Source: Paraferrimonas haliotis
GTDB taxonomy: Bacteria > Pseudomonadota > Gammaproteobacteria > Enterobacterales > Shewanellaceae
Assembly (NCBI RefSeq): GCF_002282895.1
Contig: NZ_NRRB01000003.1
Coordinates: 62,001 to 126,000, forward strand
Reading direction: 5' to 3'
DNA: 64,000 nt
Part shown: positions 36,278 to 45,792 of the stretch, one piece after another
Layout: the number at the start of each line of letters is the position of its first letter
Numbering within the stretch: the stretch's first letter is position 1
Translations under genes and position numbers: made by a program
Notes under the pieces: model-generated
The model's input: the letters and a program-made list of their open reading frames with translations, nothing else
What the model was told of the DNA's origin: nothing
The model's database searches: none

Positions 36278-36934
36278 ATGACTCACCCTATTATTGCTGA
36301 CCTAGAGCAACGTTACACTGCCAAGCGTTGCGACGCGACTAAACGCATTCCTCAAGAACAACTGGACGTGCTTTACGAAGCCATGCGTCTAAGTGCCTCT
36401 TCTATTAACTCGCAACCTTGGAAATTCATTGTGCTCGATAGCGATGAAGCCAAGCAAAGAATGCACGACAGCTTTGCCAACAAGTTCCAGTTTAACCAAC
36501 CCCACGCTAAAGCTGCATCACAGGTTATTTTGTTCGCTTATAACCCAAGTTACAAACGTGAAGACTACGCTAAAGTGGTAGATAAGGGCATTGAAGATAA
36601 GCGCACCAAGCCTGAAGAGCGCGAGCAAGCCTTTGCCGGATTCGCCTTTGCAGAGCTTAACACCGATGAAAACGGCGACACTTCAAATTGGACTAAGGCG
36701 CAAACCTATTTAGCGCTTGGTAATACCTTGCACGTCTTAGCTCGACTGGGTATCGACTCCACCACAATGGAAGGAATTGATAGTGAGTTAATTGGCGAAC
36801 TGTTTAAAGAAGAGCTGGGCGGCTATGTGTGTGAAGTGGCCCTTGCCATTGGTTATCACGATCAAGCAGACGACTATAACAAGCCATTGCCAAAATCGCG
36901 TTTGGCCGCTGAACAGGTGCTACAAGTACTGTAA
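36278..36934 (+). CDS. NAD(P)H-dependent nitroreductase family protein (NfsB-like)
   Basis: An FMN flavoprotein of 218 residues, the NfsB length. N-terminal RYTAKRCD and SASSINSQPWKFIVLDSD contain the FMN-contact arginine, serine and asparagine pattern. FAEL and the C-terminal ALAIGYH are also typical. NfsB-type enzymes reduce nitroaromatics and quinones. The ATG at 36278 has GGAG spaced six bases; the longer in-frame reading from 36227 is not supported. It follows the ABM monooxygenase gene on the same strand and ends before a bidirectional terminator. Confidence 0.9.
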   Translation: MTHPIIADLEQRYTAKRCDATKRIPQEQLDVLYEAMRLSASSINSQPWKFIVLDSDEAKQRMHDSFANKFQFNQPHAKAASQVILFAYNPSYKREDYAKVVDKGIEDKRTKPEEREQAFAGFAFAELNTDENGDTSNWTKAQTYLALGNTLHVLARLGIDSTTMEGIDSELIGELFKEELGGYVCEVALAIGYHDQADDYNKPLPKSRLAAEQVLQVL

Positions 36935-36975
36935 GTAGTGGTCTTATAACCCTGCTTGAGCAATAAAGGTTAAAC

Positions 36976-37017
36976 AAAACGTCGCAATTCACTCTGCCGT
37001 GATTGCGACGTTTTTGC
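36976..37017. terminator. Bidirectional terminator between nitroreductase and purC
   Basis: AACGTCGCAAT / ATTGCGACGTT is a perfect 11-bp stem with a 13-base loop. T residues follow on the plus strand and A residues precede it, so it can serve both convergent genes. Confidence 0.85.
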
Positions 37018-37029
37018 TTTTTTGATGAA

Positions 37030-38133
37030 TTAATCCACCAGTTGGTACTGACTGCGCAACACCTCGATGATTTCTTGGCGCGGGTTATCGCTCAGGTGCA
37101 ACGGTCGACCAATGATTTTCTCCGCAATTTCAACGTAGGTTTTAGAGACTTGCATTAACACGCTTTGCGGCAATTCGTTATCCCGAGCCAGCGCCGAGCG
37201 CTCTTGCATGCGGTCTTTATTCAGCAAAATGTCTGGATCTGGAAAGTGGTTTAACAACAACTGTCTGAAGTCTTCTTTGCTGTTCTCGACCACTTTGCCG
37301 TCTCGATACGATTCACCGTCCCAAATGCGGCTCGAATCCGGCGTGCCCACTTCGTCCATGTAGATTAGCTTATCTTCTCCGGCGGCATTAGTAACATAGC
37401 CAAATTCAAACTTAGTATCGACAAAGATTTGGTCAATGCTTTGCAATTGCTCAGATATTAAATCGAACCCTTGTTGCAGCAAGCGCTCATAAATTTCAAT
37501 GTCTTGAGACGATTGAAAGTTAAAGGCTTGGTAATTGTTGACGATGTCCTGACGGCTAATATTAACATCATCCACTTCTGGCACTCCTTCAATGCCGGTT
37601 AAAATGCCTTTGGTGGACGGGGTCATTAACAACTGCTTGAGTTTACTGTCTTTGGTTAGCCCTTCTGGCAAAGTGATGCCACAAAAATGCCGCTCGCCGT
37701 TGGCATAGGCGCGCCACATAGAGCCGGTGATGTATTGGCGACAAATGGCTTCTATCATCACTGGCTTGGCTTTTTGGACTATCCATACAAAGGGGTGTGG
37801 AATATCAAGAATGTGGCTGTCGGCGAGTCCCTGCTCTTTAAACAAGGCAAACCAATGATTGGATATGGCATTAAGCGCCGCGCCTTTGCCTGGAACGCCT
37901 TTAAGACCGCCCTCACCGTGCCAAATGCAATCGAACGCCGAGATCCTGTCGGATATCACCATAATGGCCAACGGCGCATCCGCTGCCACATCGTAGCCTT
38001 TTTCCTGAATTAAACGGGCGCTGTCCTCTGGTGTTAGCCAATAGACTGAGCGCACTTTACCGCTGTGGACTGGCTGATTTGTGCGAATCGGGAGATCATT
38101 ATTTACAGCTAATACTTTGTCGGCAAGACTCAT
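37030..38133 (-). CDS. purC: Phosphoribosylaminoimidazole-succinocarboxamide synthase PurC
   Basis: ATP-dependent ligase that joins CAIR and aspartate in purine synthesis. It is the long form (367 residues, against about 237 in E. coli), as in Vibrio and Shewanella. Features: [11 protein letters not shown] (ATP-binding loop), [26 protein letters not shown] and [10 protein letters not shown] with the substrate-binding [13 protein letters not shown]. It is monocistronic on the minus strand. In E. coli purC follows dapA-bamC; here it has moved 15 kb away. Confidence 0.95.
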   Translation of the reverse strand: MSLADKVLAVNNDLPIRTNQPVHSGKVRSVYWLTPEDSARLIQEKGYDVAADAPLAIMVISDRISAFDCIWHGEGGLKGVPGKGAALNAISNHWFALFKEQGLADSHILDIPHPFVWIVQKAKPVMIEAICRQYITGSMWRAYANGERHFCGITLPEGLTKDSKLKQLLMTPSTKGILTGIEGVPEVDDVNISRQDIVNNYQAFNFQSSQDIEIYERLLQQGFDLISEQLQSIDQIFVDTKFEFGYVTNAAGEDKLIYMDEVGTPDSSRIWDGESYRDGKVVENSKEDFRQLLLNHFPDPDILLNKDRMQERSALARDNELPQSVLMQVSKTYVEIAEKIIGRPLHLSDNPRQEIIEVLRSQYQLVD

Positions 38134-38213
38134 CGTTGACGCATTCCTATTTGGAGTTAATGTTGGAAAAACGAGAAAGCGAGATTGTAGCAGATGGCTA
38201 AGTCAGCGAACAG

Positions 38214-38918
38214 TTACAAAGATAAGGTCTCTTTGATGAATGGAATGGTGAGCTTGCGCTTATGAACCATTGAGGCTTTATCGAGCTTATCAAGAACGTC
38301 GAACAGGGTTCGCATGTCGCGATTTAAACGATTCAACAAAAAGCGACCGACATCGTCCGGCAGCGTTAATCCCCGTTGCTCGGCTCTTGCAGCCAAGGCC
38401 GCCAGTTTTTGGGTGTCGTCCAACGGGTGCAATTGATAGCTTAATCCCCACTGCATGCGCGACATTAAATCCGGAAGCGTGAGTGGCAAGGCTTTGGCGC
38501 TGCAATTAGCGCTCACCAGCAACGTGGCTTGTTGCTCTCGGATGCGGTTAAATAAATCGAACACCGCTTCTTCCCACAGCGGATTACCACAAATGCTGTG
38601 AATGTCGTCAAGGCACACCAAGTCAAATTGTTCTAGGCCTTCAAAGACCGCGGGCGATAAACTTGAGTGAATGGCCAGAGGTACATAGAAACTGCGACGC
38701 TGTGCATCATTTGCAGCAGCGCAGGCCGCGTGAATTAGGTGAGTACGACCGCAGTTTGGCTCTCCCCACAGATAAACGTTCTTTTCACCCAACCCCATGG
38801 CCATTTGACGCAACTGATGAATTAACTCATCGTTTTCTACCGAATGAAAGCTGGCAAACGTCTCATCGTCGGGCAAATGTACCGGTAACGACAATTGTAT
38901 GGGAGATGAATTACTCAT
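38214..38918 (-). CDS. hda: DnaA inactivator Hda
   Basis: Hda works with the DNA-loaded sliding clamp to trigger ATP hydrolysis by DnaA after initiation. The N-terminal clamp-binding segment is IQLSLPVHLPDDETFASF (QLSLP). The AAA+ P-loop region is VYLWGEPNCGRTHLIHA, Walker B is LVCLDDIHSI, and sensor 1 follows. Length 234 residues. The ATG at 38918 overlaps the stop of the DUF2066 gene by one base (TAATG); this is chosen over 38930. It is the last gene of upp-DUF2066-hda. Confidence 0.93.
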   Translation of the reverse strand: MSNSSPIQLSLPVHLPDDETFASFHSVENDELIHQLRQMAMGLGEKNVYLWGEPNCGRTHLIHAACAAANDAQRRSFYVPLAIHSSLSPAVFEGLEQFDLVCLDDIHSICGNPLWEEAVFDLFNRIREQQATLLVSANCSAKALPLTLPDLMSRMQWGLSYQLHPLDDTQKLAALAARAEQRGLTLPDDVGRFLLNRLNRDMRTLFDVLDKLDKASMVHKRKLTIPFIKETLSL

Positions 38919-40045
38919 TAGCCTCGCCAACGGTAGTATAAATGCTCCAACGGTGCGGCTTCCATGGTTTGCTCACCCTGTTGCTGATTGGGCAACTCAA
39001 AGCTTGGTTGCAAGTTTGAAGGCGCATCTTGCTGTTGCAATCGTCCATCGAGGGAAAGTTGCTGCTGCAGCTCTTGTGTCGACCCAAACAAGTCTACTCG
39101 ATAGGTGATTTGACCATTCTCCATCGAGTTCATTGTTAACCCCTTGGTTAACGCCAATGACTGTAAGTACTTTTCCAGCTCAACCATTGACGCGAGCTGA
39201 GAAACGTTGGCAAACGACAGCAACACCTGCCCAGCGGAGGCTTCGCCTGCCACCGCATAACGGGATACGTAAAACGCCGTGATGGCATCCATCATTTGGG
39301 CGATGGCTTGCTGCTTATCAGACGCCTCTTGTTGAATTTGCAGCACCGACTGGACAAAGCCACTGGCGCTTACTTGCTTAGGATACAGGCTGAGTTGATA
39401 GGTGATGCCACCGGCAAAAGACTGCACACTTGCCATCGCGAAGAAGTCGGTTTGATAGCGTTGACTGGCGTTGGCCACCGCGTCGGCAAACTGACCTTTA
39501 ATGTCGTTTGCGCCAATGGCAATGCTGTCATCTAAGTCCATTAAAGGCAGCAATATTGGCAGCCCTGCGGTGTCAGAGCGGCTTAATAACTCTTGGCTTG
39601 CTTGCGAGGTGCTGCTATCGGCCACAATTGATTGCAGTCCTTGCTCATCTTCATCCAGCAACCAGATCAAGGTAAGCGGTCGTTGCGCTCCCCAAACCGG
39701 CTGTTGTGCTTGGCGCAGCAAAGCCTCAATTTGGGTGATATCAAAGCTCATATTGACCATCAGCTGGCCATTTAGGTCTTGATAACCGAACTGGCGTACC
39801 AAGCTGCGAGGTGCGTTGGCTCTACTGCTGATTAACGGATCTTTAAGCGCTTCAAGGCTGCCGGAATTTTTAAGGATAATTTGCTGAAACCCTTGTTTAA
39901 GAGCCGCATTCAGCTCGGCTTGAGAACGGGAGTTGACCGATACTGAGGTTTTATCTAAATCCCTAACTTGAACCGCATAGGCTGTGGGCATCCACAGCGC
40001 AAACATGAGCCATACGCCAATAACCGCTTTCACCGTATTCTTCAA
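38918..40045 (-). CDS. DUF2066 secreted protein
   Basis: A 375-residue protein with a signal peptide (residues about 5-24, VIGVWLMFALWMPTAYA). The mature part begins VQVRDLDKTSVSV and contains the DUF2066 pattern: SRSQAELNAALKQGFQQIILKNSG, then SFDITQIEALLRQA and PLTLIWLLDEDE. Expected in the periplasm; function unknown. The family commonly sits next to hda or purM in gammaproteobacteria. It is 12 bases after upp and overlaps hda by one base, occupying the place of uraA in E. coli. Confidence 0.85.
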   Translation of the reverse strand: MKNTVKAVIGVWLMFALWMPTAYAVQVRDLDKTSVSVNSRSQAELNAALKQGFQQIILKNSGSLEALKDPLISSRANAPRSLVRQFGYQDLNGQLMVNMSFDITQIEALLRQAQQPVWGAQRPLTLIWLLDEDEQGLQSIVADSSTSQASQELLSRSDTAGLPILLPLMDLDDSIAIGANDIKGQFADAVANASQRYQTDFFAMASVQSFAGGITYQLSLYPKQVSASGFVQSVLQIQQEASDKQQAIAQMMDAITAFYVSRYAVAGEASAGQVLLSFANVSQLASMVELEKYLQSLALTKGLTMNSMENGQITYRVDLFGSTQELQQQLSLDGRLQQQDAPSNLQPSFELPNQQQGEQTMEAAPLEHLYYRWRG

Positions 40046-40057
40046 CTCCGATTATCC

Positions 40058-40684
40058 TTATTTGGTGCCAAAAATCTTATCACCGGCATCGCCAAGTCCT
40101 GGCAAGATGTAGCCATCTTCATTAAGGCGATCGTCAATGGCTGCAGTATACAACTCTACGTCTGGATGTGCAGCCTCAACCGCAGCAATGCCCTCGGGTG
40201 CAGCCACTAACACTAACAGTTTGATGGTTTTACATCCACGCTCTTTTAAAAGGTTAATGGTTTCAACCATAGAGCCACCGGTAGCAAGCATTGGATCTAC
40301 CACCAAGGCCAATCGCTCATCGATGGCACTGGCTAATTTTTCGAAATACCACACCGGCTCCAGTGTTTCTTCATTACGGTACATGCCCACAACACTGATT
40401 CGGGCACTGGGTATGTGCTCTAGAACACCGTCCATCATTCCCAAACCGGCGCGCAAAATTGGCACCACGGTAATTTTTTTACCTTTGATTTGCTGGACGT
40501 CAATTGGCCCATTCCAGCTGTCAATGGTTGCGCTTTCTACGGCTAAATCAGCGGTGGCTTCATAGGTGAGCAAACTACCGACTTCTCCGGCTAATTCTCT
40601 GAACTGTTTGGTGCTGATGTCACCTTTACGCATTAGGCCAATTTTGTGCTGAACGAGCGGGTGCGTGACTTCGACAATTTTCAT
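40058..40684 (-). CDS. upp: Uracil phosphoribosyltransferase
   Basis: Salvages uracil to UMP using PRPP. The sequence [24 protein letters not shown] in two parts, [11 protein letters not shown] and the PRPP loop [12 protein letters not shown] (residues about 128-139) are almost as in E. coli. Length is 208 residues from the ATG at 40684; an earlier codon at 40696 adds MELL and is unlikely. It is divergent from purM, which is conserved with E. coli. No uracil permease gene is adjacent. Confidence 0.96.
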   Translation of the reverse strand: MKIVEVTHPLVQHKIGLMRKGDISTKQFRELAGEVGSLLTYEATADLAVESATIDSWNGPIDVQQIKGKKITVVPILRAGLGMMDGVLEHIPSARISVVGMYRNEETLEPVWYFEKLASAIDERLALVVDPMLATGGSMVETINLLKERGCKTIKLLVLVAAPEGIAAVEAAHPDVELYTAAIDDRLNEDGYILPGLGDAGDKIFGTK

Positions 40685-40810
40685 TAATAACTCCAAAAAA
40701 GAAAGCGGTTAGCAACGAATGCAGAAAAATTAAAAACGCAACAAAGTAGCGAATTGGCAACATGTTACCACTTTCCTTAATCTTAGGGCTTTTTTTCTCA
40801 GGTTTTACTT

Positions 40811-40839
40811 TTGAGCTAGCTCACAAGCTGGTAGTATAT
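40811..40839 (+). promoter_or_regulatory. Possible sigma-70 promoter for purM-purN
   Basis: TTGAGC at 40811-40816 and GTATAT at 40834-40839 are separated by 17 bases, about 43 bases before the purM GTG. The match is moderate. No clear PurR operator (ACGCAAACGTTTGCGT-like) was seen. Confidence 0.35.
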
Positions 40840-40881
40840 GCGCGCAAAAATCACAACTTAGCCAAGCTGCGAGGAACCTCC

Positions 40882-41919
40882 GTGAGCGCACCAAGTCAAT
40901 TAAGTTACAAAGATGCTGGCGTCGATATTGATGCTGGAAACGCCCTAGTCGATAACATCAAATCCGTCGTTAAAAAAACCCACCGTCCTGAAGTATTAGG
41001 TAATCTAGGTGGTTTTGGCGCGTTATGCGAGCTGCCTACCAAATACAAACACCCCGTTTTAGTGTCAGGAACCGATGGGGTCGGCACTAAGCTGCGTTTG
41101 GCCATTGATCACAACAAACACGACTCGGTGGGAATCGATTTGGTGGCCATGTGCGTCAACGATCTCATAGTGCAAGGTGCTGAGCCTCTGTTTTTCCTAG
41201 ATTATTACGCCACAGGTAAACTGGATGTCGCAACCGCCACCAGCGTTGTAAGTGGCATCGGAGAAGGCTGTCAGCAATCGGGCTGTGCTCTTATCGGTGG
41301 TGAAACCGCTGAAATGCCGGGCATGTATGAAGGCGACGATTACGATTTAGCCGGATTCTGTGTGGGCGTTGTTGAGAAAGAAGGCGTTATCGACGGCACT
41401 AAAGTAGCTGCGGGAGATGCGTTGATAGCGCTTGGCTCCAGCGGGCCTCACTCTAATGGCTACTCACTTATTCGTAAGGTTCTGGAAGTCTCTGGTGCCG
41501 ATCCTCAGCAAGCGCTCGATGGCAAACCGCTTATCGACCACTTGCTTGAGCCTACTCGCATTTATATCAAACCATTGCTGAAATTAATTGAGACCATGCC
41601 TGTGCATGCCATGGCGCACATTACCGGTGGTGGTTTTTGGGAAAACATTCCACGTGTTTTACCGGATAACGCTAAAGCCGTGTGCAAAGGCGACTCTTGG
41701 CAGTGGCCGAGCGTATTTAATTGGCTTATGGAGCACGGCAACATTGCTGAAGACGAAATGTATCGCACCTTTAACTGCGGTGTTGGCATGATCGTAGTGG
41801 TTCCAGCTGAATACGCCGAACAAGCCGTCGAGCAATTGCAACAGGCGGGCGAAAACGCGTGGCATATTGGTCACATTGCCGCTCGAGATGGCAACGACGC
41901 CGCGGTGGAGATCATCTAG
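40882..41919 (+). CDS. purM: Phosphoribosylformylglycinamidine cyclo-ligase PurM
   Basis: Makes AIR from FGAM with ATP in purine synthesis. The protein is 345 residues from the GTG at 40882, the exact E. coli length. GAGGA is six bases upstream, and it begins [20 protein letters not shown] longer reading from 40762 would add 40 unrelated hydrophobic residues and is rejected. [29 protein letters not shown] and the C-terminal TFNCGVGM are intact. purN follows one base after its stop. Confidence 0.97.
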   Translation: MSAPSQLSYKDAGVDIDAGNALVDNIKSVVKKTHRPEVLGNLGGFGALCELPTKYKHPVLVSGTDGVGTKLRLAIDHNKHDSVGIDLVAMCVNDLIVQGAEPLFFLDYYATGKLDVATATSVVSGIGEGCQQSGCALIGGETAEMPGMYEGDDYDLAGFCVGVVEKEGVIDGTKVAAGDALIALGSSGPHSNGYSLIRKVLEVSGADPQQALDGKPLIDHLLEPTRIYIKPLLKLIETMPVHAMAHITGGGFWENIPRVLPDNAKAVCKGDSWQWPSVFNWLMEHGNIAEDEMYRTFNCGVGMIVVVPAEYAEQAVEQLQQAGENAWHIGHIAARDGNDAAVEII

Positions 41920-41920
41920 A

Positions 41921-42568
41921 ATGAAGCCAGCACGGATAGCGGTGCTTATTTCAGGCCACGGAAGTAACTTACAGGCCATTATCGATGCAAATACCATTGG
42001 CAATATTGATGTTGAGCTGGTTGCTGTTATCGCCAATAAGGCCAATGCCTATGGATTGCAACGAGCTGCTAAGCATCATATCCCTGCTCATACCGTTGAG
42101 GCGAAGCCAGGCGAAACTCGGGAGTGTTACGACGCTCGTTTGCAAGCGGTACTCGATGACTGTCAAGCGGACTTCATTGTTCTTGCCGGTTTCATGCGCA
42201 TACTGAGCGATGCCTTTGTTGAGCGTAACTTAGGTAAGATGGTGAACATCCATCCATCGCTATTGCCGTTATATCCAGGCCTTAACACACATCAAAAGGC
42301 CATTGATAACGGCGATAGTATTCACGGTGCAAGCGTTCACTTTGTAACGCCGAAACTGGATTCTGGGCCGATTATCCTGCAAGCACAGGTGCCGGTTTTT
42401 GCCGAGGATGATATCGAGTCACTTGCCGCTCGTGTCCACACTCAAGAGCATACCATCTACCCCTTAGTCGTCCACTGGCTAAGCCAAGGTCGATTGCACT
42501 ACCAAGGTGGACATGCGGTGTTGGATGGACAGGTGTTAGCTTCACAGGGCTACGCCAACGACGACTAA
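41921..42568 (+). CDS. purN: Phosphoribosylglycinamide formyltransferase PurN
   Basis: Formylates GAR using 10-formyl-tetrahydrofolate. Length 215 residues. IAVLISGHGSNLQAIID binds the phosphate. N109 and H111 lie in NIHPSLLPLYPG, and the catalytic aspartate is in TPKLDSGPIILQ. The ATG at 41921 is one base after the purM stop, so the two genes form a coupled operon ending at a terminator. Confidence 0.96.
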   Translation: MKPARIAVLISGHGSNLQAIIDANTIGNIDVELVAVIANKANAYGLQRAAKHHIPAHTVEAKPGETRECYDARLQAVLDDCQADFIVLAGFMRILSDAFVERNLGKMVNIHPSLLPLYPGLNTHQKAIDNGDSIHGASVHFVTPKLDSGPIILQAQVPVFAEDDIESLAARVHTQEHTIYPLVVHWLSQGRLHYQGGHAVLDGQVLASQGYANDD

Positions 42569-42584
42569 ATGACGTCAGTTCAAT

Positions 42585-42611
42585 AAAAACCACGCATTGC
42601 GTGGTTTTTTT
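42585..42611 (+). terminator. Terminator of purM-purN
   Basis: AAAACCACGC / GCGTGGTTTT with a three-base loop is followed by a T run (TTTTTTT in total), 17 bases after the purN stop. Confidence 0.92.
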
Positions 42612-42701
42612 ATGAGTAAAACTCACGCGCAATTGTTAGGCATTTGTTCAATATGCTGGCAAAGTAACCTAAGGCCTATATCAGTTGTTGGAGTTAAGCG
42701 C

Positions 42702-44366
42702 ATGTGTTCAATTTTTTCCATCCTAGACATTAAGTCTGATCCTCAAGCATTACGGCAAGTTGCGTTAGAGATGTCCAAGCGCTTACGCCATCGTGGTCCC
42801 GATTGGTCAGGGATCTACGCCGGCGATCGCGCCATCTTAGCGCACGAACGCTTAGCCATTGTAGATATTAATAATGGTGCGCAACCCTTATACAGCCAGG
42901 ACGGAGATTTGGTGCTCGCGGTTAATGGCGAAATCTACAACCACCGAGAACTAAAAGCATCTTTAGGAGACCGATATCAATACCAAACCGACTCAGATTG
43001 TGAGGTCATCCTTAGCCTGTATCAGGAATATGGCGTCGATTTCTTAGATAAGCTTAACGGGATTTTCGCCTTTATTTTGTATGACATTAAGGCCGACCGT
43101 TTCGTTATCGGTCGGGATCACATAGGCATCATTCCCTTGTATACCGGCTTCGACGAAAAAGGAAACTTTTACGTAGCCTCTGAAATGAAAGCCCTAACCC
43201 CAGTCTGTCGTACCATCAATGAATTTAAGCCTGGACACTATCGCGACAGTAAAGAATCTTCAGCGCAAGCCTACTATCAAAGGGATTGGCGGGATTTCGA
43301 AAACGTCGCCAACAACTCCGCCGATGTATCAGAGCTGGCCGATGGCCTAAAGCAAGCAGTAAAACGGCAACTGATGTCCGATGTACCCTATGGCGTATTG
43401 CTTAGCGGCGGCCTAGACTCCTCCATCATTTCCGCCATCACAAAACAGTTTGCCGATAAACGCATTGAAGATGACCAGCAATCAAAAGCTTGGTGGCCGC
43501 AATTACACAGCTTTGCCGTTGGCCTTAAGGGTGCCCCGGATTTAGCCGCAGCGCGTGAGGTTGCTGAGCATTTGAATACGGTTCACCATGAAATTCACTT
43601 CACCTTTCAAGAAGGCCTCGATGCCTTAAAAGATGTGGTTTATCACCTAGAAACCTACGACGTGACCACCATTAGAGCGTCAACTCCTATGTATCTAATG
43701 GCTCGCAAAATAAAGGCCATGGGCATTAAAATGGTGTTGTCAGGCGAAGGCGCCGATGAGCTATTTGGCGGCTACTTGTATTTTCATAAAGCCCCCAACG
43801 CACAAGAGTTTCACCAAGAAACCGTGCGCAAACTGGACAAACTGCACATGTTCGACTGCGCTCGAGCAAATAAAGCGATGGCCGCTTGGGGACTGGAAGC
43901 AAGGGTGCCGTTTCTCGATAAAGAATTTATCGACATTGCGATGCAATTTAACCCCGATGCCAAAATGATTAAAAACGGTCGCATTGAAAAGCAAGCCTTA
44001 CGGGATGCATTTGCTGATATGCTTCCCGACAGCATTGTTAAACGTCAAAAAGAACAATTCAGCGACGGTGTCGGTTATTCATGGATCGATGGACTTAAGA
44101 CACAAGCAGCGCAATTGGTGTCTGAGCAAGAGCTGCAAAACGCGCACTTTAAGTTCCCGCACAATACACCCGATACCAAAGAAGGTTACTTATATCGAAG
44201 CTTATTCGAAGAGCACTTTCCGCAACCCAGTGCCGCCGAGTGCGTGCCCGGAGGCAAATCAGTGGCCTGCTCGACCCCCGAAGCTCTCGCTTGGGATAGC
44301 TCGTTGAGCGAGCTCACTGACCCCTCAGGTCGCGCAGTCAAAAGCATCCACAACGACGGCTACTAG
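42702..44366 (+). CDS. asnB: Asparagine synthase (glutamine-hydrolysing) AsnB
   Basis: Two-domain amidotransferase. The N-terminal glutaminase starts with the catalytic Cys2 (MCSIFSILDIK). RHRGPDWSG, NGEIYNH and DCEVILSLY follow. The synthetase domain has the ATP PP-loop LLSGGLDSSIIS near residue 230 and VLSGEGADELFGGYLYFH. Length 554 residues, as in E. coli AsnB. The ATG at 42702 has GGAG eight bases upstream and places Cys2 correctly; upstream in-frame codons are rejected for that reason. It is followed by the REP-like array rather than a classical terminator. Confidence 0.97.
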   Translation: MCSIFSILDIKSDPQALRQVALEMSKRLRHRGPDWSGIYAGDRAILAHERLAIVDINNGAQPLYSQDGDLVLAVNGEIYNHRELKASLGDRYQYQTDSDCEVILSLYQEYGVDFLDKLNGIFAFILYDIKADRFVIGRDHIGIIPLYTGFDEKGNFYVASEMKALTPVCRTINEFKPGHYRDSKESSAQAYYQRDWRDFENVANNSADVSELADGLKQAVKRQLMSDVPYGVLLSGGLDSSIISAITKQFADKRIEDDQQSKAWWPQLHSFAVGLKGAPDLAAAREVAEHLNTVHHEIHFTFQEGLDALKDVVYHLETYDVTTIRASTPMYLMARKIKAMGIKMVLSGEGADELFGGYLYFHKAPNAQEFHQETVRKLDKLHMFDCARANKAMAAWGLEARVPFLDKEFIDIAMQFNPDAKMIKNGRIEKQALRDAFADMLPDSIVKRQKEQFSDGVGYSWIDGLKTQAAQLVSEQELQNAHFKFPHNTPDTKEGYLYRSLFEEHFPQPSAAECVPGGKSVACSTPEALAWDSSLSELTDPSGRAVKSIHNDGY

Positions 44367-44379
44367 CCATTAGTCTATT

Positions 44380-44480
44380 GGGGACGTACCCCCTGTGGAT
44401 AAACCGCCATTGGGGACGTACCCCATCGCTTTTTTACGAAATGGGGACGTACCCCCTGTGGATAAGCGGGGTACGTCCCC
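44380..44480. repeat. REP-like palindrome array (three direct, one inverted copy)
   Basis: GGGGACGTACCCC occurs at 44380-44392, 44412-44424 and 44443-44455, and its exact reverse complement GGGGTACGTCCCC at 44468-44480. Starts are 32, 31 and 25 bases apart. Copies 1 and 3 are each followed by CTGTGGATAA. Each unit is an imperfect palindrome that can fold, and copies 3 and 4 can pair with each other into a larger hairpin. This is the kind of sequence mobilised by REP-associated tyrosine transposases (RAYTs), but no such gene is in the window. It sits right after asnB and may also end its transcription. Confidence 0.85.
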
Positions 44481-44582
44481 TTGGGACATTTTGACGCAAT
44501 TATTTCTACTTTAGCTGTGTTTAAGCGCTGCAACTTCTTATAAACTCGAACTTATATCTTTTGCTACTTGGCGTTTTTGCTT

Positions 44583-45755
44583 ATGAAAATAGATACTAAA
44601 ATCGTTACTGCCGGTCGTTCGCAGAAATGGACGAAAAACACAGTTAATCCGCCAGTAGTGCGCGCATCAACTGTTGTATTCAACAATACTGATGAGATGC
44701 AACACGCCACCCTTAATCGGGCCAATAAGGTGATGTTTTATGGCCGCCGCGGTACCGATACTCACTTTGCTCTGCAGCAAGCCATTAACGAACTTGATGG
44801 TTACGCGGGTTGTGCGCTCTACCCTTGCGGTACTGCAGCGATTGCCGGGGCCCTGCTGGCGTTTTTGGAGGCGGGTGACCATTTACTGATGGTAGACAGT
44901 GCTTATGAACCCACTCGGGATTTATGCGATAAGTTATTAGCAAAGATGGGCGTAACAACCACCTATTACGACCCCATGTTAGGGGCTGACATTGAAACCC
45001 TCATCCAGCCAAACACCAAAGTGATTTTTACTGAATCACCTGGCTCGGTCACTATGGAAGTGCAGGATTTACCCGCCATCGTCGCAGTGGCCAAGCAGCA
45101 CGACATCATTGTTATGTTGGATAACACTTGGGCCAGCCCTTTGTTATTTGATGCCAAAGCCCACGGCGTCGACATTTGTATTCAAGCTGCCACCAAATAC
45201 ATTGTTGGCCACTCCGATGTCATGCTTGGAACGGCGTCAGCCACCGAGGCGCTGTGGCCGCAATTGCGGGAGCAAAGCTACTTACTAGGCTATTGCATAT
45301 CGCCAGACGATGCTTACCTTGCCATGCGTGGCCTGAGAACTTTAGGGGTAAGAATGCGTCAACATCAGCAAAATGCATTGGAAGTCGCCAACTGGCTCGC
45401 GAGCCGAGAAGAAGTTGATCACCTCCGCCACCCGGCGTTTGCCAGCAACCCCGGCCATGGCTTCTTTGAACGAGACTTCAGTGGCAGCAACGGCCTGTTC
45501 AGTTTTGTTCTTAAAAGAGGCAGCAAAGCGGCAACCAACGCCATGGTTAATGGCACTAAGCATTTTAAAATGGGGTACAGCTGGGGTGGGTTTGAAAGCT
45601 TAATTTTAGCCAATCATGGCGTGGTCAACCTTAGAACCGCCACCCAATGGCAGCAGCAAGGCCCTCTGATACGCCTTCATATCGGCCTTGAGGATCCGAG
45701 CGATTTAATCGCTGATTTAGAGGCGGCGTTTGACCGTTTTAACTCAGTATCTTAA
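44583..45755 (+). CDS. metC: Cystathionine beta-lyase MetC
   Basis: PLP enzyme that cleaves cystathionine to homocysteine in methionine synthesis. The PLP lysine is K205 in QAATKYIVGHSD. FYGRRGTDTHFALQQA, ESPGSVTMEV, RGLRTLGVRMRQH and SYSWGGFESLILAN match E. coli MetC closely. Length 390 residues from the ATG at 44583; a TTG at 44568 is possible but less likely. The Shine-Dalgarno is weak. It is separated from asnB by the palindrome array and is convergent with a LysR gene. Confidence 0.95.
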   Translation: MKIDTKIVTAGRSQKWTKNTVNPPVVRASTVVFNNTDEMQHATLNRANKVMFYGRRGTDTHFALQQAINELDGYAGCALYPCGTAAIAGALLAFLEAGDHLLMVDSAYEPTRDLCDKLLAKMGVTTTYYDPMLGADIETLIQPNTKVIFTESPGSVTMEVQDLPAIVAVAKQHDIIVMLDNTWASPLLFDAKAHGVDICIQAATKYIVGHSDVMLGTASATEALWPQLREQSYLLGYCISPDDAYLAMRGLRTLGVRMRQHQQNALEVANWLASREEVDHLRHPAFASNPGHGFFERDFSGSNGLFSFVLKRGSKAATNAMVNGTKHFKMGYSWGGFESLILANHGVVNLRTATQWQQQGPLIRLHIGLEDPSDLIADLEAAFDRFNSVS

Positions 45756-45792
45756 AGCCACTGCCGTCGCTGGGCTGCTTAGGTTAGATAAG

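Noticed and set aside
40762-40881. Upstream extension of purM (40 hydrophobic residues)
   Set aside because: It has no counterpart in PurM; the GTG at 40882 has a GAGGA at correct spacing and gives the exact family length.
42597-42701. Upstream extension of asnB
   Set aside because: It would overlap the purN terminator and bury Cys2, which must be N-terminal for glutaminase activity.
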